NCBI GenBank assembly: GCA_016987375.1
Contig: PJRA01000051.1
Coordinates: 631,825 to 673,271, forward strand
Reading direction: 5' to 3'
Source: Brachionus koreanus
Lineage: Eukaryota; Rotifera; Eurotatoria; Ploima; Brachionidae
DNA: 41,447 nucleotides
The translations under genes and the position numbers were made by a program. The notes under the pieces are model-generated. The model saw only the letters and a list, made by a program, of their open reading frames with translations, did not search any database and was not told the origin of the DNA. This document shows, piece after piece, positions 20,101 through 30,547 of this stretch (its first letter is position 1; every line of letters begins with the position of its first letter).

Positions 20101-23100
20101 TTACAAATAATTTAAAATTTTAAAAAATTAAGAGTTATTTTTGTATTGTTTATTTTTTTCCTTATTTTTCAATAAATAATTCAATTTTCCCTATTTATGC
20201 CAATAATACGAACTGAATTAACTGAAGAAATCATTTCATCGATTTCTTGTTTACAAAAAACTAAAAAATAAACAAGTACCAAATAGAACATTTAGACTAA
20301 TTTAAATGAGTAATTAAAATTATCAATTATTTATTACTCTATTTGTTTATTGAATTTCTTTATGTTTTCATATTTTGTTCAATCATACCTAATAATGTTA
20401 ATTATTTTTATATCATAAAAATTTTATCTATAATTGACTCTTTTTTTTGAAAAAGTTATTCGACTTAAATTAAAGTCCGATATTTATTTATTTTGACAGT
20501 AATTTAATAAAATTTGTCGGGAAATTTACTGAAAAACTTTATTTAACTTTAAAATTTCTTATAACTTTTAACTTTAAAGCAAGGACGAAGTTCCATTTCA
20601 AGCTGAAAGGGTATATTAACCCAAACCAAAAATATTTTAAATAATAATTGAAAAAAAATGATGACTTGAAAAAAGGGTTTTGTCAATTTTATGAACTTAA
20701 TATATTTTAATGATAAAAATTTTTAATGCAAATTTTAGGGTCAGGATTAAAATAACATAAAAAAAAGGTTAAAAAAAATAAACTCTGTGAATGACACATA
20801 AAACTTAAATTAGATTATTAACACATAAAGTGATTTTAATAAAATGTTACAAACACATTAGTTTATTTTTAGCAAAAAAAATGAACTCTAATTTTTATTT
20901 TTGTCTTATAATGTCAATAACACATAAATTTTTTTTTCCTAAACTTTGTACAATTAAGTGACAAACACATAAAATTATTTTAAAAAAAATTTAAATTTTT
21001 AAATTAGTCTTTCATATACCAATAACCAGCTTTTCGTTTTTTTTTTATTTAGTTTTACTAATGAAATACATTAATTTGAGAAGTTATGAAATTTTTCATT
21101 GAAAATTTTTGGACAAAATATTTTTGGAAATAAATTAAGTTATGTGTTTGTAACATAAATAAGAAAAAAAAAATTTTTTTTTTTTGAATTTTTTGTTTTT
21201 TTAATCCTTTTTACTTGTTCAACAAAATTTATATGTGTTGACTTTAATCTTTTTGAAATTTTGTTTAGCAATTTTTATTCTTATGTGTTAGTTTTTAAGT
21301 ATCACTTTTTTTATGGTATTTAAATCCTGATCCCAAATTTTATATTAAAAAAAAATGCGATCATGATTTTTTTTTAAACTAATTTAGTTAAGATTATTTG
21401 CCATCCATTTTAATTTTATTATACTTGTTTAGGATAAATTTAGCATTAAAATTTTACCACATTTAAAATAATTTTTTTCAAAATTTTGCTAGCAAGTAAG
21501 CAAATTGGCACAAAGCTCCGAGTATTTTTCGGCAACGGTTTCATTTTATGCTCTTGAACTAGGCACAGTATTGGAAAATAAGTATCACGAGTTTTTGATG
21601 GTCAAAAATAATGATATAGAAAAAGTAATTTAGAATAGTTGAATAAAAAAATTGAATTAAAATAAAATACAAACTAGATTCGCAGCATATATGATAAATA
21701 CATTGATTATCGCTTGAGCAAACAGCAATCACCAAGCGAAAATTCAAATAACCATCGTGAAGAATGGATGAGCATAATGAGAGAGAGCAATTTGTTCAAG
21801 AGCAACATTGATGAACAGTGGCCAAATCAGGTCCGGCTCATGGTCGGAAAGTATCTGCTAGAAGAAATATTGTTCAAATCTTGCCGAATAGACAAAAAAC
21901 TAATCAATCCGAATAGAACAGTGCAAAATCAAAAATATGAATACGCGTTTCACAAGATATATCGTTTGGCTGGTGTGTACAAAGACCCGCAGGTAAAATG
22001 CCATCCATTGCTGTTCAAGGTGTTCGGCTCGAATCTTTTATTCGATTCGAACCGAATGCCCATGGTAACACCACCCATGCCTTGGTACACCTCGAACCAA
22101 GGCGGTTACTTTTTAAGCAAGAGCAATCTTTTGCGTTTGTATGGCGAGTCGGCCAATGAACAAAAAGTCTTGATCGAGACAACTAACCCGCAGAACATAT
22201 ATCCAGTCTACGACTCGTTAAATACTCTGTCATCTTGTGCATGGAAGATTAATCAGCCAGTTTTGGATCTAATCATTGGCATATTCAATCAGGATGGCAA
22301 CAAAGAGCTCGATGTTCCCGAGCCAGAGTACAAAGGACCTGATATACCAAGATTTCCAAAGTAAACTTTTTACTTTTTTCTCAAACATTGCTAAGAAATT
22401 AAATTTTACATTTTTAAAATAACAATTAAGACCAAGAAAATTTATTAAGACAATTTTAATTTATTTATTAGTGAAAAAAAAAATTTTACCATCTTTAACC
22501 ATTTTCATTTAGGATCGCTAATGGGTGCGATTTACACATATTTTTTTTTATCAGACAAAAAATATATCAGGTCAAAATTTTAAATTCTGCTAGGTCGTCT
22601 TTGAAAGAAATGAGTTAATTTTCTTTGAGCTTCTTTTCTCAAAAAATGTGACTCGTTTAAAAGAAAATTCACCAGTTGTTTGCCATGTAAAACATGTATT
22701 TTCTTGTTTCCAATAGAGGACAAAAAAAATGGATAGATTTTAGACTTTTTTACACTAAAATATTTTCGAATAGAAGGAACACTTTGATTTTCTACTTTTT
22801 ATTTTTTATCAACAAAATTAATTGTTACACCATAATTTTATTTATAATAGCAAAAAAAAATTAATAAAAATAAAACAGAAAGAGTAATTAACTAATTTAA
22901 TTATTAGTAAAAATTTAAATTTGTTTGTATTTGTTAATACAATAGAAGTTTTACTGACGTTCACATTAAATACAATTAAAATCATATTCCAGTCAATCAA
23001 AATTTGATGTAACATCAATGAATAAAAAAAATTAAATCGATTTTTCATCGATTAGAAGTGAGCAGATTCATAGTGTTTCATTAATGAAAAATAAAAATTT

Positions 23101-26100
23101 CATCGGCTTTTCATTTATTTATATTAATAAATAAAATAAATTTATTTTTTTCCCANNNNNNNNNNNNNNNNNNNNNNNNNNNNNNNNNNNNNNNNNNNNN
23201 NNNNNNNNNNNNNNNNNNNNNNNNNNNNNNNNNNNNNNNNNNNNNNNNNNNNNNNNNNNNNNNNNNNNNNNNNNNNNNNNNNNNNNNNNNNNNNNNNNNN
23301 NNNNNNNNNNNNNNNNNNNNNNNNNNNNNNNNNNNNNNNNNNNNNNNNNNNNNATCTAGTTTTATTTAGTCTCAAAGGCAAGTTACTTATTAGAAAAGAA
23401 GATACTTTATTATCCTATAGCAAATAACAATAACCTGAAAAAATTGTGATATTGAAGATCAATTCGATGTGTGTATGGTCGGCACTATTGCTCAAAAAAG
23501 ATTTGCCAATTTTCTATTGCTTTTTTCGGAAATCATGATAAAACTTAAATATGGTAGGGAAAGCTTTTGATATTGTGAGTAACGTATCTTTGAATTGCCA
23601 GAAATATAAATAAAAAAAATTCAATTTCGAACAGGATTGTCTTTGTTATTAATTGCGAGTCTTTAGAATACTGTACCTAACAATCCAATAGTAATTGAGC
23701 GGTCTTATAAAGAGAGAAGATCGTCCTTGTTGCTTTACGTCTGGTTAATTAGTTTGTTTATGTTATAATATTTTCCTGAACGAAACCGATTTTGAGAACC
23801 CATTCTTTATTAGTTTAAAATTAAAATTTTTTTTTTATTTCTTGACTCCACAGGTCTACCGCATTTTCTTTTGGTTAGTGGCTCACTATTTTGCTTCTTC
23901 ATCCAATTTCTTTCTAGTGAAATGTTCACATAAAAAAAACAATATTAATATCTTGGGTCAACCCGAAAGTGTGATCACATGATCACAGTTTTGGTGATCT
24001 ACTCATGATCACAGGGTTCGTGATCTTTCATGATCACAAAAAGGCTGATCACAAAATTTGTGAACATTAATTTTAAAAACTTGTTCACAAAATTTAGCAA
24101 ATGATTTTAAGTTGTTCTATCGATAATAAAAAGAATAGTCTAGTAACTTTTTGATTCAAATCAAAATTGTATGCTTTTAAAATACTTTGTTAAGAAACAA
24201 CGCTTGTTTAAATTGAATTTGTCATAAATATTCTTCTTTTGAAATAAATATATACTCTTAAAAATTGAAGCTTGAATTAGTTGAATTATATGAACAACAA
24301 TCTTTATTCAACCCTACTGTATCAGAACATACCGAATTAGTTGTTAGTCGTGCTTTGAGTAAACATGAAAACCCTGTCCCTTGTCCCGTTTGTAAAAAAA
24401 TGATGAAAAATGAGAAAGGTGTAAAATTACACATGTCGAAAAAACACTGAATTTATTTATTTAGACTATTGATTGCTTTGAGTAATTCTTAATTTTTTTT
24501 TAGAAATTTTTTTGATCACATTTTTTAATAAATGATCACAAAACCATAATTATTTTTTATTTGATAAAAAAATTAAAAATTAATGTTCACAAATTTTGTG
24601 ATCAGCCTTTTTGTGATCATGAAAGATCACGAACCCTGTGATCATGAGTAGATCACCAAAACTGTGATCATGTGATCACACTTTCGGGTTGACCCGGGAA
24701 AACAATATCTTTTAAACTAGAAATTAACTAACTAAAATTTAATTGCTTAAACAAGAACTGACAACAATAACGTAATACACTTGTAATTCTTAAACCAAAC
24801 GCTGCAGCCATAAGTAATGAGCTTCTGAATGTCACGGTTTATTTCAAAAGCATGAATTGAATGAACAAATGTGATGAATTCATTAAAGCAAAATTCTGAT
24901 TCACGCAATTTTCTACTTCATTATTTAGATGGAATATAAGCATTTTTTGCATAACTCGTTTATCAAGTCTTTGCTAGTTTTACACATCCGTCAAATCTTT
25001 AGTTGAAAAAAAGTGCTTATAAATTAAACTCTTCAATATTCATTATTTATTGACTTTATTGTTTTACCTAAAACAATTTTAAATTTAAAAATTTTGAAAA
25101 ATAAATTCTCTAACCCTTGCGAAGTTCATTTCTTTAAGCTCTCTTTCAACTGGTCTCTTTCAAGTCATATTTGGTGATTTTAAATAAAATATTATAGAAA
25201 AAAAGTTTTCCTATTTTATATGTTATGTTCTGTTTTATTTAAATGAAGAACATCTTAAAAACTAATTTGAAAAAAAATCAAAAAAAAAAATTTTTTATTA
25301 CTCTAGCTTAAAATGAATAAAAAATAAATAAAAAAAAAAAAATTTTTTTTGATTATTTTATTAAAATTTTTTTTTTCTCTAGCCGTAAATTGTCCAAACA
25401 GGAATACAAAGAATTCTATACAATGATTGAGAAGGCGAAGAAAAAAAGAGCCGAAATGCACAGCCTGTGGTGTACAGAGCTCTATCGTCTATCCATAGCT
25501 AACATGTACAGAGATAAGACAATTTGGTTTCCACATAGTTTAGACTTTCGGGGTCGTTGCTACCCAATACCGCCTCACTTCAACCATCTTGGCTCGGACA
25601 TATCGCGCAGTTTAATACTGCTCGCCGAGGGAAAAAAACTCGGACCCAACGGCCTTAACATGCTCAAACTTCATCTAATAAACCTGACTGGCTTGATGAA
25701 AAAATCAACCTTACAGGAAAGAATCAACTATGCCAACAGCATAATCGATGACATAGTCGATTCGGCCGAGCGACCCATGAACGGTCGACTCTGGTGGCAG
25801 AAATCAGAAGAAAAATGGCAGACTCTGGCCTGTTGCATGGAAATACGCAATGCACTTCTAAGCGGCAAGCCAGAAGAATATGTATCCTATTTTCCGGTGC
25901 ATCAGGACGGCTCATGCAACGGTCTGCAGCATTATGCCGCTCTCGGACGGGACAAAGACGGCGCTGTGTCTGTCAATCTTCATCCGTCAGAAAGACCCCA
26001 AGATGTCTACTCGAGTGTACTTGACCTGGTCGAAGAGCAGCGCAAATCCGAAGAGAACATGAACGAATATGCAATGCTTTTGGCTGGAAACATAGCCAGA

Positions 26101-26901
26101 AAGACTATTAAACAAACAGTGATGACCACTGTTTATAATGTAACATTCTATGGTGCTAAGCTTCAAATTTTGAGACAACTGGAAGACGTGAAAAATTTTC
26201 CTCAAGACAAAGCTAGAGAAGCAAGTGCATATATTGCGCACAAGACGTTCAAGTCAATACGTCAATTGTTCACATCAGCTAGAGAGATTCAAGACTGGTT
26301 TTCCGAGTGCGCCTATTTGATCACAAGAGTTAGAGATTGTGCACTCAAATGGGAGACTCCATTGGGTCTGCCCGTCTCTCAGCCCTATTTTAGACGAGTC
26401 AACATTCAAAATTCGAATAAAAATAGTCCTTCATTGAGCACAACTAAGCCGGACTCGCTTAAACAGCGCAATGCCTTTCCGCCAAATTACATACACTCGT
26501 TGGACTCGTGTCACATGATGCTCACTTCGCTGTTCTGTGAACAAGCTGGCATTGCGTTTGTATCCGTGCATGATTGTTTCTGGACCCATGCATGCTCAGT
26601 TGATCAAATGAACAGGATTTGTCGCGAACAATTTGTTGCTTTGCATTCGCTGCCTTTGTTGGAAAATTTGTCCAAATATTTTCTTGACAATCACAAGTTT
26701 ACCATTCAGTAATACATTCAGTAAAAAGTTGTTTTTGTTCAGAATTTTTTAAGTTTTTTTTTTCAAAGGGAAATTGAGAATCAAAATGATGAACAGATGA
26801 GAAAATTGATGGTCGCTTTTAACGAAAAATTGCAGAGTGTGCCGAAAAAAGGAGAATTTGATTTGAACAAAGTGATGGACTCGGTGTACTTTTTTAGTTA
26901 A
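17165..26901 (+). CDS. POLRMT: POLRMT: mitochondrial DNA-directed RNA polymerase
   Basis: Eight exons: 17165-18013, 18066-18227, 18282-18446, 18512-18676, 21493-21624, 21678-22360, 25383-26708 and 26769-26901. They join in frame to about 1204 aa (human 1230). The basic N-terminus (MLRSQGLLRTLGNKLNRMP) looks like a mitochondrial targeting peptide. A PPR-like region follows at about 200-255 (VEVFNRVMFELAKHGRTNQI, LKPNLGSYAAVIQSIG). The single-subunit, T7-like polymerase domain has SLDFRGRCYPIPPHFNHLGS, motif A HQDGSCNGLQHYAALGRD (catalytic Asp about 894), motif B RKTIKQTVMTTVYNVTFYGA (Lys about 962, Tyr about 970), PPNYIHSLDSCHMM and motif C VSVHDCFWTHA (catalytic Asp about 1116). The end DSVYFFS matches the human C-terminus. 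It transcribes the mitochondrial genome and makes primers for its replication. All catalytic residues are present, so it is functional. Introns 4 and 6 are swollen by mobile elements, while the other introns are 52-68 bases. Intron 6 contains the assembly gap, but it splits a codon cleanly and the joined frame agrees with the family. Confidence 0.96.
19836..20180. mobile_element. Hairpin MITE in POLRMT intron 4
   Basis: The left arm (about 19836-19955) and right arm (about 20060-20180) are near-perfect reverse complements over about 115 bases. Landmarks on the left are TTTATTGAAAAATAG, AATACAAAAATAACTCTTAA and ATTTGTAATTAAACAATATT, each found inverted on the right. The loop is about 105 bases. 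It has no coding potential, and the transcript could fold into a long hairpin. Confidence 0.88.
20738..21334. mobile_element. Non-autonomous TIR element with 8-bp target duplication and AACACATAA subterminal repeats
   Basis: AAATTTTA flanks both sides (20730-20737 and 21335-21342), an 8-bp duplication. The ends are GGGTCAGGATTAAAATAACA on the left and, on the other strand, GGGATCAGGATTTAAATACC on the right; similarity continues for about 45 bases. The interior carries many copies of (A)ACACATAA, in direct orientation in the left half and as TTATGTGTT in the right half, as expected of subterminal transposase-binding sites. An 8-bp duplication suggests a hAT-like element, an inference only. There is no transposase. 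Confidence 0.8.
23156..23353. other. Assembly gap (Ns)
   Basis: 198 unresolved bases inside POLRMT intron 6. The sequence changes from very A/T-rich to a more balanced composition right after the gap, so a longer repeat may be collapsed here. Confidence 0.98.
23955..24695. mobile_element. GATC-rich TIR element carrying a C2H2 zinc-finger frame
   Basis: The two arms (23955 to about 24075 and about 24578-24695) are essentially perfect reverse complements over about 120 bases. Tips are GGGTCAACCCGAAAGTG on the left and CACTTTCGGGTTGACCC on the right. Each arm is packed with TGATCA or GTGATC words (GTGATCACATGATCACAG, CATGATCACAGGG, GGCTGATCACAAAA). The 8-base word AATATCTT abuts the left end (23947-23954) and recurs 8 bases beyond the right arm (24704-24711), a possible target duplication. 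The near-identity of the arms implies a recent insertion. A 60-codon C2H2 frame lies inside. Confidence 0.9.
24271..24450 (+). pseudogene. C2H2 zinc-finger reading frame (terminal-exon-like) inside the GATC-rich element
   Basis: The frame reads LELVELYEQQSLFNPTVSEH, TELVVSRALSKHENP, then PCPVCKKMMKNEKGVKLHMS KKH and a TGA. The CxxC...HxxxxH spacing (C-P-V-C, then H-M-S-K-K-H) is a C2H2 zinc finger. No ATG opens it, but a GAAG acceptor-like site sits at its start, so it resembles the last exon of a captured gene or of the parental transposon protein. It has no downstream intron and lies on the same strand as POLRMT. Confidence 0.55.
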
Positions 26902-27185
26902 GTATGTTATAGTGAAAATTTAAGGAGACAAAAATAATTATGTAATGATGTAAATTTGATTGAAGTTTTATTGTTAAATTATTTGTTTTGTTTTTGTTTT
27001 TTTCTTTTTAAATTAACTTTGTTCATCATTTAAAAAAAAAAAAAACAAAAATAATTTTCTAAATAAATTAATTGAAAAAATTCAATTTTGATTTTTGGTA
27101 AAAATTAAAATTTTTTTTTGTTAAAGTCTTTAAAAAGCAAGAAAAAGATGATAATTAAAAAAATAAATGTCCGATTTTTCTCCTT

Positions 27186-27440
27186 TTTTTTCATTGTTTT
27201 TCTAGCTGTTGACCAAAGAAGAATACTTTTCTTGAATTGAAGCATACATTCTTTCTAATTTTTTTGCTTAAAGCACTGACTGATGCTATCATAATTTCGA
27301 AAATATATCCACTTTTTATCACAAGTAATGATCCGTTTGAAAAACAATTCATCTAAGGTCTTTTTTAAAATTTTCATCTTAAATTTTTTTTAGAATTAAA
27401 TAAACAAAGAGTCGATCATTCAGTCTTTTCAAGAGAGTTA
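27186..27440 (-). pseudogene. Mariner transposase remnant
   Basis: The minus-strand frame reads LDELFFKRIITCDKKWIYFR, NYDSISQCFKQKN, a stop, KECMLQFKKSILLWST. FFKRIITCDKKWIYF corresponds to the mariner signature F-L-RIVTGDEKW around the first catalytic Asp, followed by the WW(S/D) strand. Stops and frame changes show it is dead. The remaining catalytic residues are not visible. Confidence 0.75.
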
Positions 27441-27767
27441 AATTCTGTTTATTTTAGCATATGCCTTATGGTTTTTGAACTAAGCAAAAATCGAAAATAT
27501 TCAAACTTTTAGAAACGCAAATTTAGAATTTTTAGAATTCAACATAACATATAGTAGTTATTTCAAATAACTGTTTATTTTATTTAAATAATTTAAATGG
27601 ACTTATTCCATTACTGAAACGGACTCATATTATATTTTGGAATCAATAATTAATTAATTATGGGATATATAATTACTACTTAGGACTCATTTATTAATTA
27701 TTTTTGGCCTCAAAAATAACTAAATAAGAGTTATGAAATGACTTAAACAATAACCATTTTTATTTTA

Positions 27768-27995
27768 TTATTTATTTATTTCTAAATGAAATTTGAAGAG
27801 ATTCTTTACTTCTAATAATAGTAATTTTTTGTCTTTGATTTCATTCATTTGATGATGAACAACTTTTCTCATATGAAACCAACACATTGCACGCTTAAAA
27901 TTATTTACTTTCGGATGAAATGTTGATTTGAATTCGTTTTTTATAGAATCAACTACACCTGCAAACAAAGCAACATTGGCTAACTAATTAAACTC
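27768..27995 (-). pseudogene. MULE transposase core fragment
   Basis: The minus-strand frame reads NVALFAGVVDSIKNEFKSTF, HPKVNNFKRAMCWFHMRKVV, HHQMNEIKDKKLLLLEVKNL and ends in TAA. The MCWFHMRK block, preceded by an AxxSIxNxF helix, is typical of MULE transposases just after the second catalytic Asp. It has no start and no neighbouring domains in frame. Confidence 0.65.
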
Positions 27996-29302
27996 AGTTC
28001 TTTTTAAGTCAATTTGAATCGAATTGAAAATGGTATTGTAATCGTATTCATCCTCGTATTAATTCATCGATGCTTTTTTTTGCTAGAATTTTGATTGATC
28101 TTATCTTGATTGTGTTTACTAATGCTTTTGGACATTATAACTGCTTGATTATAGCTATTGTTTAAAAAAAACACTAAGCTGCATTGCATTGCGGACCTTT
28201 TGTCTGAACTTTATTACAACAGTATTCTTCTTTTGTTCTAGTTTCTGTTTTATATTGCCTCTTATCTTCTATTTTCTTTTAACTTTTTGTATGTTATGGC
28301 TTTAAGAATATATATGTGACATTAATCTTGTAAATTCTTATGCACTAATCACTCGATCTAATATTAGATTAGCAACAATAATTAAGGCATAGGAAATAAA
28401 TGCAAATAAATTCATATCAGAGCCTGGAAGCTTTAGAAATCGTTTAAAGAATTAAAAAAAATAATTCTAAATCTTCTTGTCATTTCCTTTGCATGAAAAT
28501 CAAATAAATTCAACAATTTCACCAGCTTATCTTCTTTTTCCGTTGACCATGCTGCGTATTTTTTATTTTATGATAAAAGTTAATCCTGAGATGGAATCTT
28601 GAATATTTTTCAAGCATTATCCAAAAGCAACAACTCTTCACTGTAATTTAAACAAGTGTTCTATCTATGAATAAAATGTTGATGATCATATAATGCGAAT
28701 TCTTTATCCATTTTGTAGTTGAAATGGAAAAGAATGCCATGCATAACCTTTTTTTTTTTTAAAAATGTTTATGTTTTATTAACTTTTATGTAAAAACAAA
28801 TGTATGTGTTAATTAACAGTTTAAAAATAAAATTGTGTTTATGCTTGATTCAAAAAAAAACTATCTTATTTCTGTTTTATCTTTGATTCAAAAATTTTAA
28901 AAAGTTCAAGTCTGACCTACCTGTAGCGACCTGTTTTTTGTCCATTACAACACCTATAAAATATATTTTTATTTCAGATTATATTCAGACTAAGAATGCT
29001 TTATAAGATTCAAAATAGATTTTACCACCTAATCTACTGTTTAACACTTGGCTTCGTTCAAGCGAAATATGAAATTTATGATTTTTAAAATAAAAAGTTT
29101 ACCAATTCTTTAAACAAATTTTTTCCATTGGCTTTTTCATACACTTACACTTTTTTTTGTTAAATTTAAACAAAAAAAATAAAATAATATACAAATATTT
29201 GCTCTAAAAAAAAAAATTTTATATAATTTTAAAAACTCTCGGCTTGTTTAAGCATCAAAAAATCAAAACACATTTTTAGTCGATATTTTTTTTTCAAAAA
29301 AT

Positions 29303-29752
29303 ATGCTTAAAAATATTTTTAGTCTAATAATTTTCTCGAACATTTTGATATCATCATATCAATTTCCAGTTCTTAAAGACAGACCAAAAGAGACTTTAAG
29401 TGAAAATTCTATTTCTTGGGACTTTGACGATGATTATCCGAGAGCAAGAGAAAGAGAACTAGTTTTAACCACTGGCCAGGACAGCTATGAATACAATGAT
29501 GAGCTTGACTTTTTCAAAACTGAATCAGCAATTTATGAGACTAATTTTGAAGAGCAGCAAGAAATGGAAGCCGATGAGCCGACAACTAAACCATATTTCA
29601 TAGGAACATTTGAGACTGAGATTTTGTACCCATCCACCACACTGTCCACTACCACTTTTAAACTAAGAGAAAACGAAGAGTATATTGACATCGATCAAAA
29701 TGATGATAATGATGATGGTGATAATGATAACATTCAAAATATTTATTTTTAA
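29303..29752 (+). CDS. Secreted acidic protein, unidentified
   Basis: Intronless frame of 149 aa from the ATG at 29303. The N-terminus (MLKNIFSLIIFSNILISS) is a signal peptide. The mature protein is strongly acidic (DFDDDYPRARERE, FEEQQEMEADEPTTK) with a threonine-rich patch (YPSTTLSTTT) and an Asp/Asn-rich C-terminus (DQNDDNDDGDNDN). It has no cysteine in the mature part and no known domain. Acidic, Thr-rich secreted proteins of this kind occur in extracellular matrices and cuticles, but the function is unknown. It heads a run of three plus-strand genes with signal peptides. I do not recognise a family. Confidence 0.65.
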   Translation: MLKNIFSLIIFSNILISSYQFPVLKDRPKETLSENSISWDFDDDYPRARERELVLTTGQDSYEYNDELDFFKTESAIYETNFEEQQEMEADEPTTKPYFIGTFETEILYPSTTLSTTTFKLRENEEYIDIDQNDDNDDGDNDNIQNIYF

Positions 29753-29879
29753 AAATAATCAATATGATTTATCTAATTTTTTTTTAAATCGAATATTTTA
29801 ATTAAATCAATTTTTAATCAAATAAAATTTTTAAACAATCGTTAAATTTAAATTTTGCTAAAAAACAACCTTGAACTTT

Positions 29880-29886
29880 TATAAAA
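29880..29886 (+). promoter_or_regulatory. Possible TATA box of the 93-aa secreted protein gene
   Basis: TATAAAA about 80 bases upstream of the ATG at 29967, in a slightly less A/T-monotonous stretch. The TATA box of the next gene (30463) lies about as far from its own ATG. No clear initiator is seen, and chance occurrence is quite possible in DNA this A/T-rich. Confidence 0.3.
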
Positions 29887-29966
29887 TTCTAACTATTCTA
29901 GAAGCTAATAAGAAAAAATTATTTTTAGCTTAAAAAATTGAAAAAAAAAAAAGAAAGAAAGAAAAA

Positions 29967-30248
29967 ATGATAAGATTTATGTTCATTTTTTTGGTGTTTG
30001 TAGCAGTGATTGATTCACAGATAGAAACCGAATTACCAGATGAATTCCTGGATCCGGCCGACTTGGCCGATTACAATCAGCTGTTGATTAGCCAACAAGA
30101 GTCGAACGGCACTCAAATTATGACCGTAGTTTTGGAGCTAAATGAAAATCGGACCAAAAACGACACTCAATTTACAAGCATTTTTGATCAAATATTCAAA
30201 GACACCTTCGAATCAATAATGGATTCGTTCAGATTTTTAACAAACTAA
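29967..30248 (+). CDS. Small secreted protein sharing the leader of the downstream EGF receptor
   Basis: Intronless 93 aa. The signal peptide is MIRFMFIFLVFVAVIDSQ, then the motif TELPDEFLDPADLADY, then a hydrophilic part with N-glycosylation sites (NGT, NRT, NDT) and the end FESIMDSFRFLTN. Its first 45 residues align with the start of the 2301-aa protein encoded 300 bases downstream (TELPDDYLDPADIAEY), and the similarity extends to the DNA. It is therefore either a partial tandem duplicate of that gene's first exon or an independent secreted relative. Codon usage is like its neighbours and the frame is intact, so it is probably expressed. The function is unknown. Confidence 0.75.
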   Translation: MIRFMFIFLVFVAVIDSQIETELPDEFLDPADLADYNQLLISQQESNGTQIMTVVLELNENRTKNDTQFTSIFDQIFKDTFESIMDSFRFLTN

Positions 30249-30547
30249 ACAGCGAAAAAATTTTTAAATTTTTTTATTATTAATCAAAATTTTTTATCAA
30301 TTAAAATCGAATTTTTTTTTTGTACCCAAATTTTTCAACTCCAACAAAAAAATCAATAAAAAATTAAAATTCAATTTTTTTTTTTTTTTAATTTTTTCTA
30401 ATTTTCAAATATTTTTCTCAAAAAACCTTCAACTCGAACTGTAATTATGTAACATTTTAAATATAAAACAAACCATGCTTTTTTCTTTATGAAAATCTCA
30501 AAGCCAATAGAGTCATTTAACTTAAGCTAAAATTTAGTCAAACAGAG
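30249..30547. other. Spacer upstream of the EGF receptor gene
   Basis: A/T-rich, nothing coding. It contains a candidate TATA box, TATAAAA, at 30463-30469, about 80 bases before the ATG. Confidence 0.5.
30463..30469 (+). promoter_or_regulatory. Possible TATA box of the EGF receptor gene
   Basis: TATAAAA about 80 bases upstream of the ATG at 30548, similar to the placing seen for the 29967 gene. No strong initiator is evident. Confidence 0.35.

Larger units (their letters stand above)
18677..21492. other. POLRMT intron 4, transposon-filled
   Basis: A 2.8-kb intron (GTAATTG donor, TTGCTAG acceptor) holding a hairpin MITE (19836-20180) and a TIR element with an 8-bp duplication (20738-21334). 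The rest is A/T-rich with no coding segment. The words ACAACCGTTTGA at 18933 and 19206 may mark another repeat. Confidence 0.75.
22361..25382. other. POLRMT intron 6, with assembly gap and a GATC-rich element
   Basis: A 3.0-kb intron (GTAAAC donor, CTCTAG acceptor). It contains a run of N (23156-23353) and the element at 23955-24695. Just before that element, minus-strand bases 23841-23878 read KRKCGRPVESR, an AT-hook-like tail that hints at another MULE remnant. A plus-strand frame at about 23452-23560 (GTIAQKRFANFLLLFSEIMI) looks coding-like but is unrecognised. The remainder is A/T-rich. Confidence 0.6.
26902..29302. other. Spacer with mariner and MULE remnants
   Basis: Between POLRMT and the secreted-protein cluster. 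It contains a decayed mariner transposase (27186-27440, minus) and a MULE transposase core fragment (27768-27995, minus). TTCGTTCAAGCGAA near 29050 resembles the TCGCTCAAGCGA core at the ends of the 7192-8202 element and may be a third end of that family. The region 28050-28740 is less A/T-biased and may be more MULE debris, but I cannot read a protein in it. Confidence 0.6.

Noticed and set aside
22842..23048. Minus-strand frame resembling a reverse transcriptase WxxxFNxxK block (DWNM, NVNVSKTS)
   Set aside because: The match is only a few residues long with no second conserved block nearby, so it is too weak to call.
23142..23381. 79-codon minus-strand frame
   Set aside because: It spans the run of N and is meaningless.
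28050..28740. Possible continuation of the MULE transposase (SWIM part)
   Set aside because: No CxC...CKH pattern could be read in any frame. It was left as unexplained spacer.
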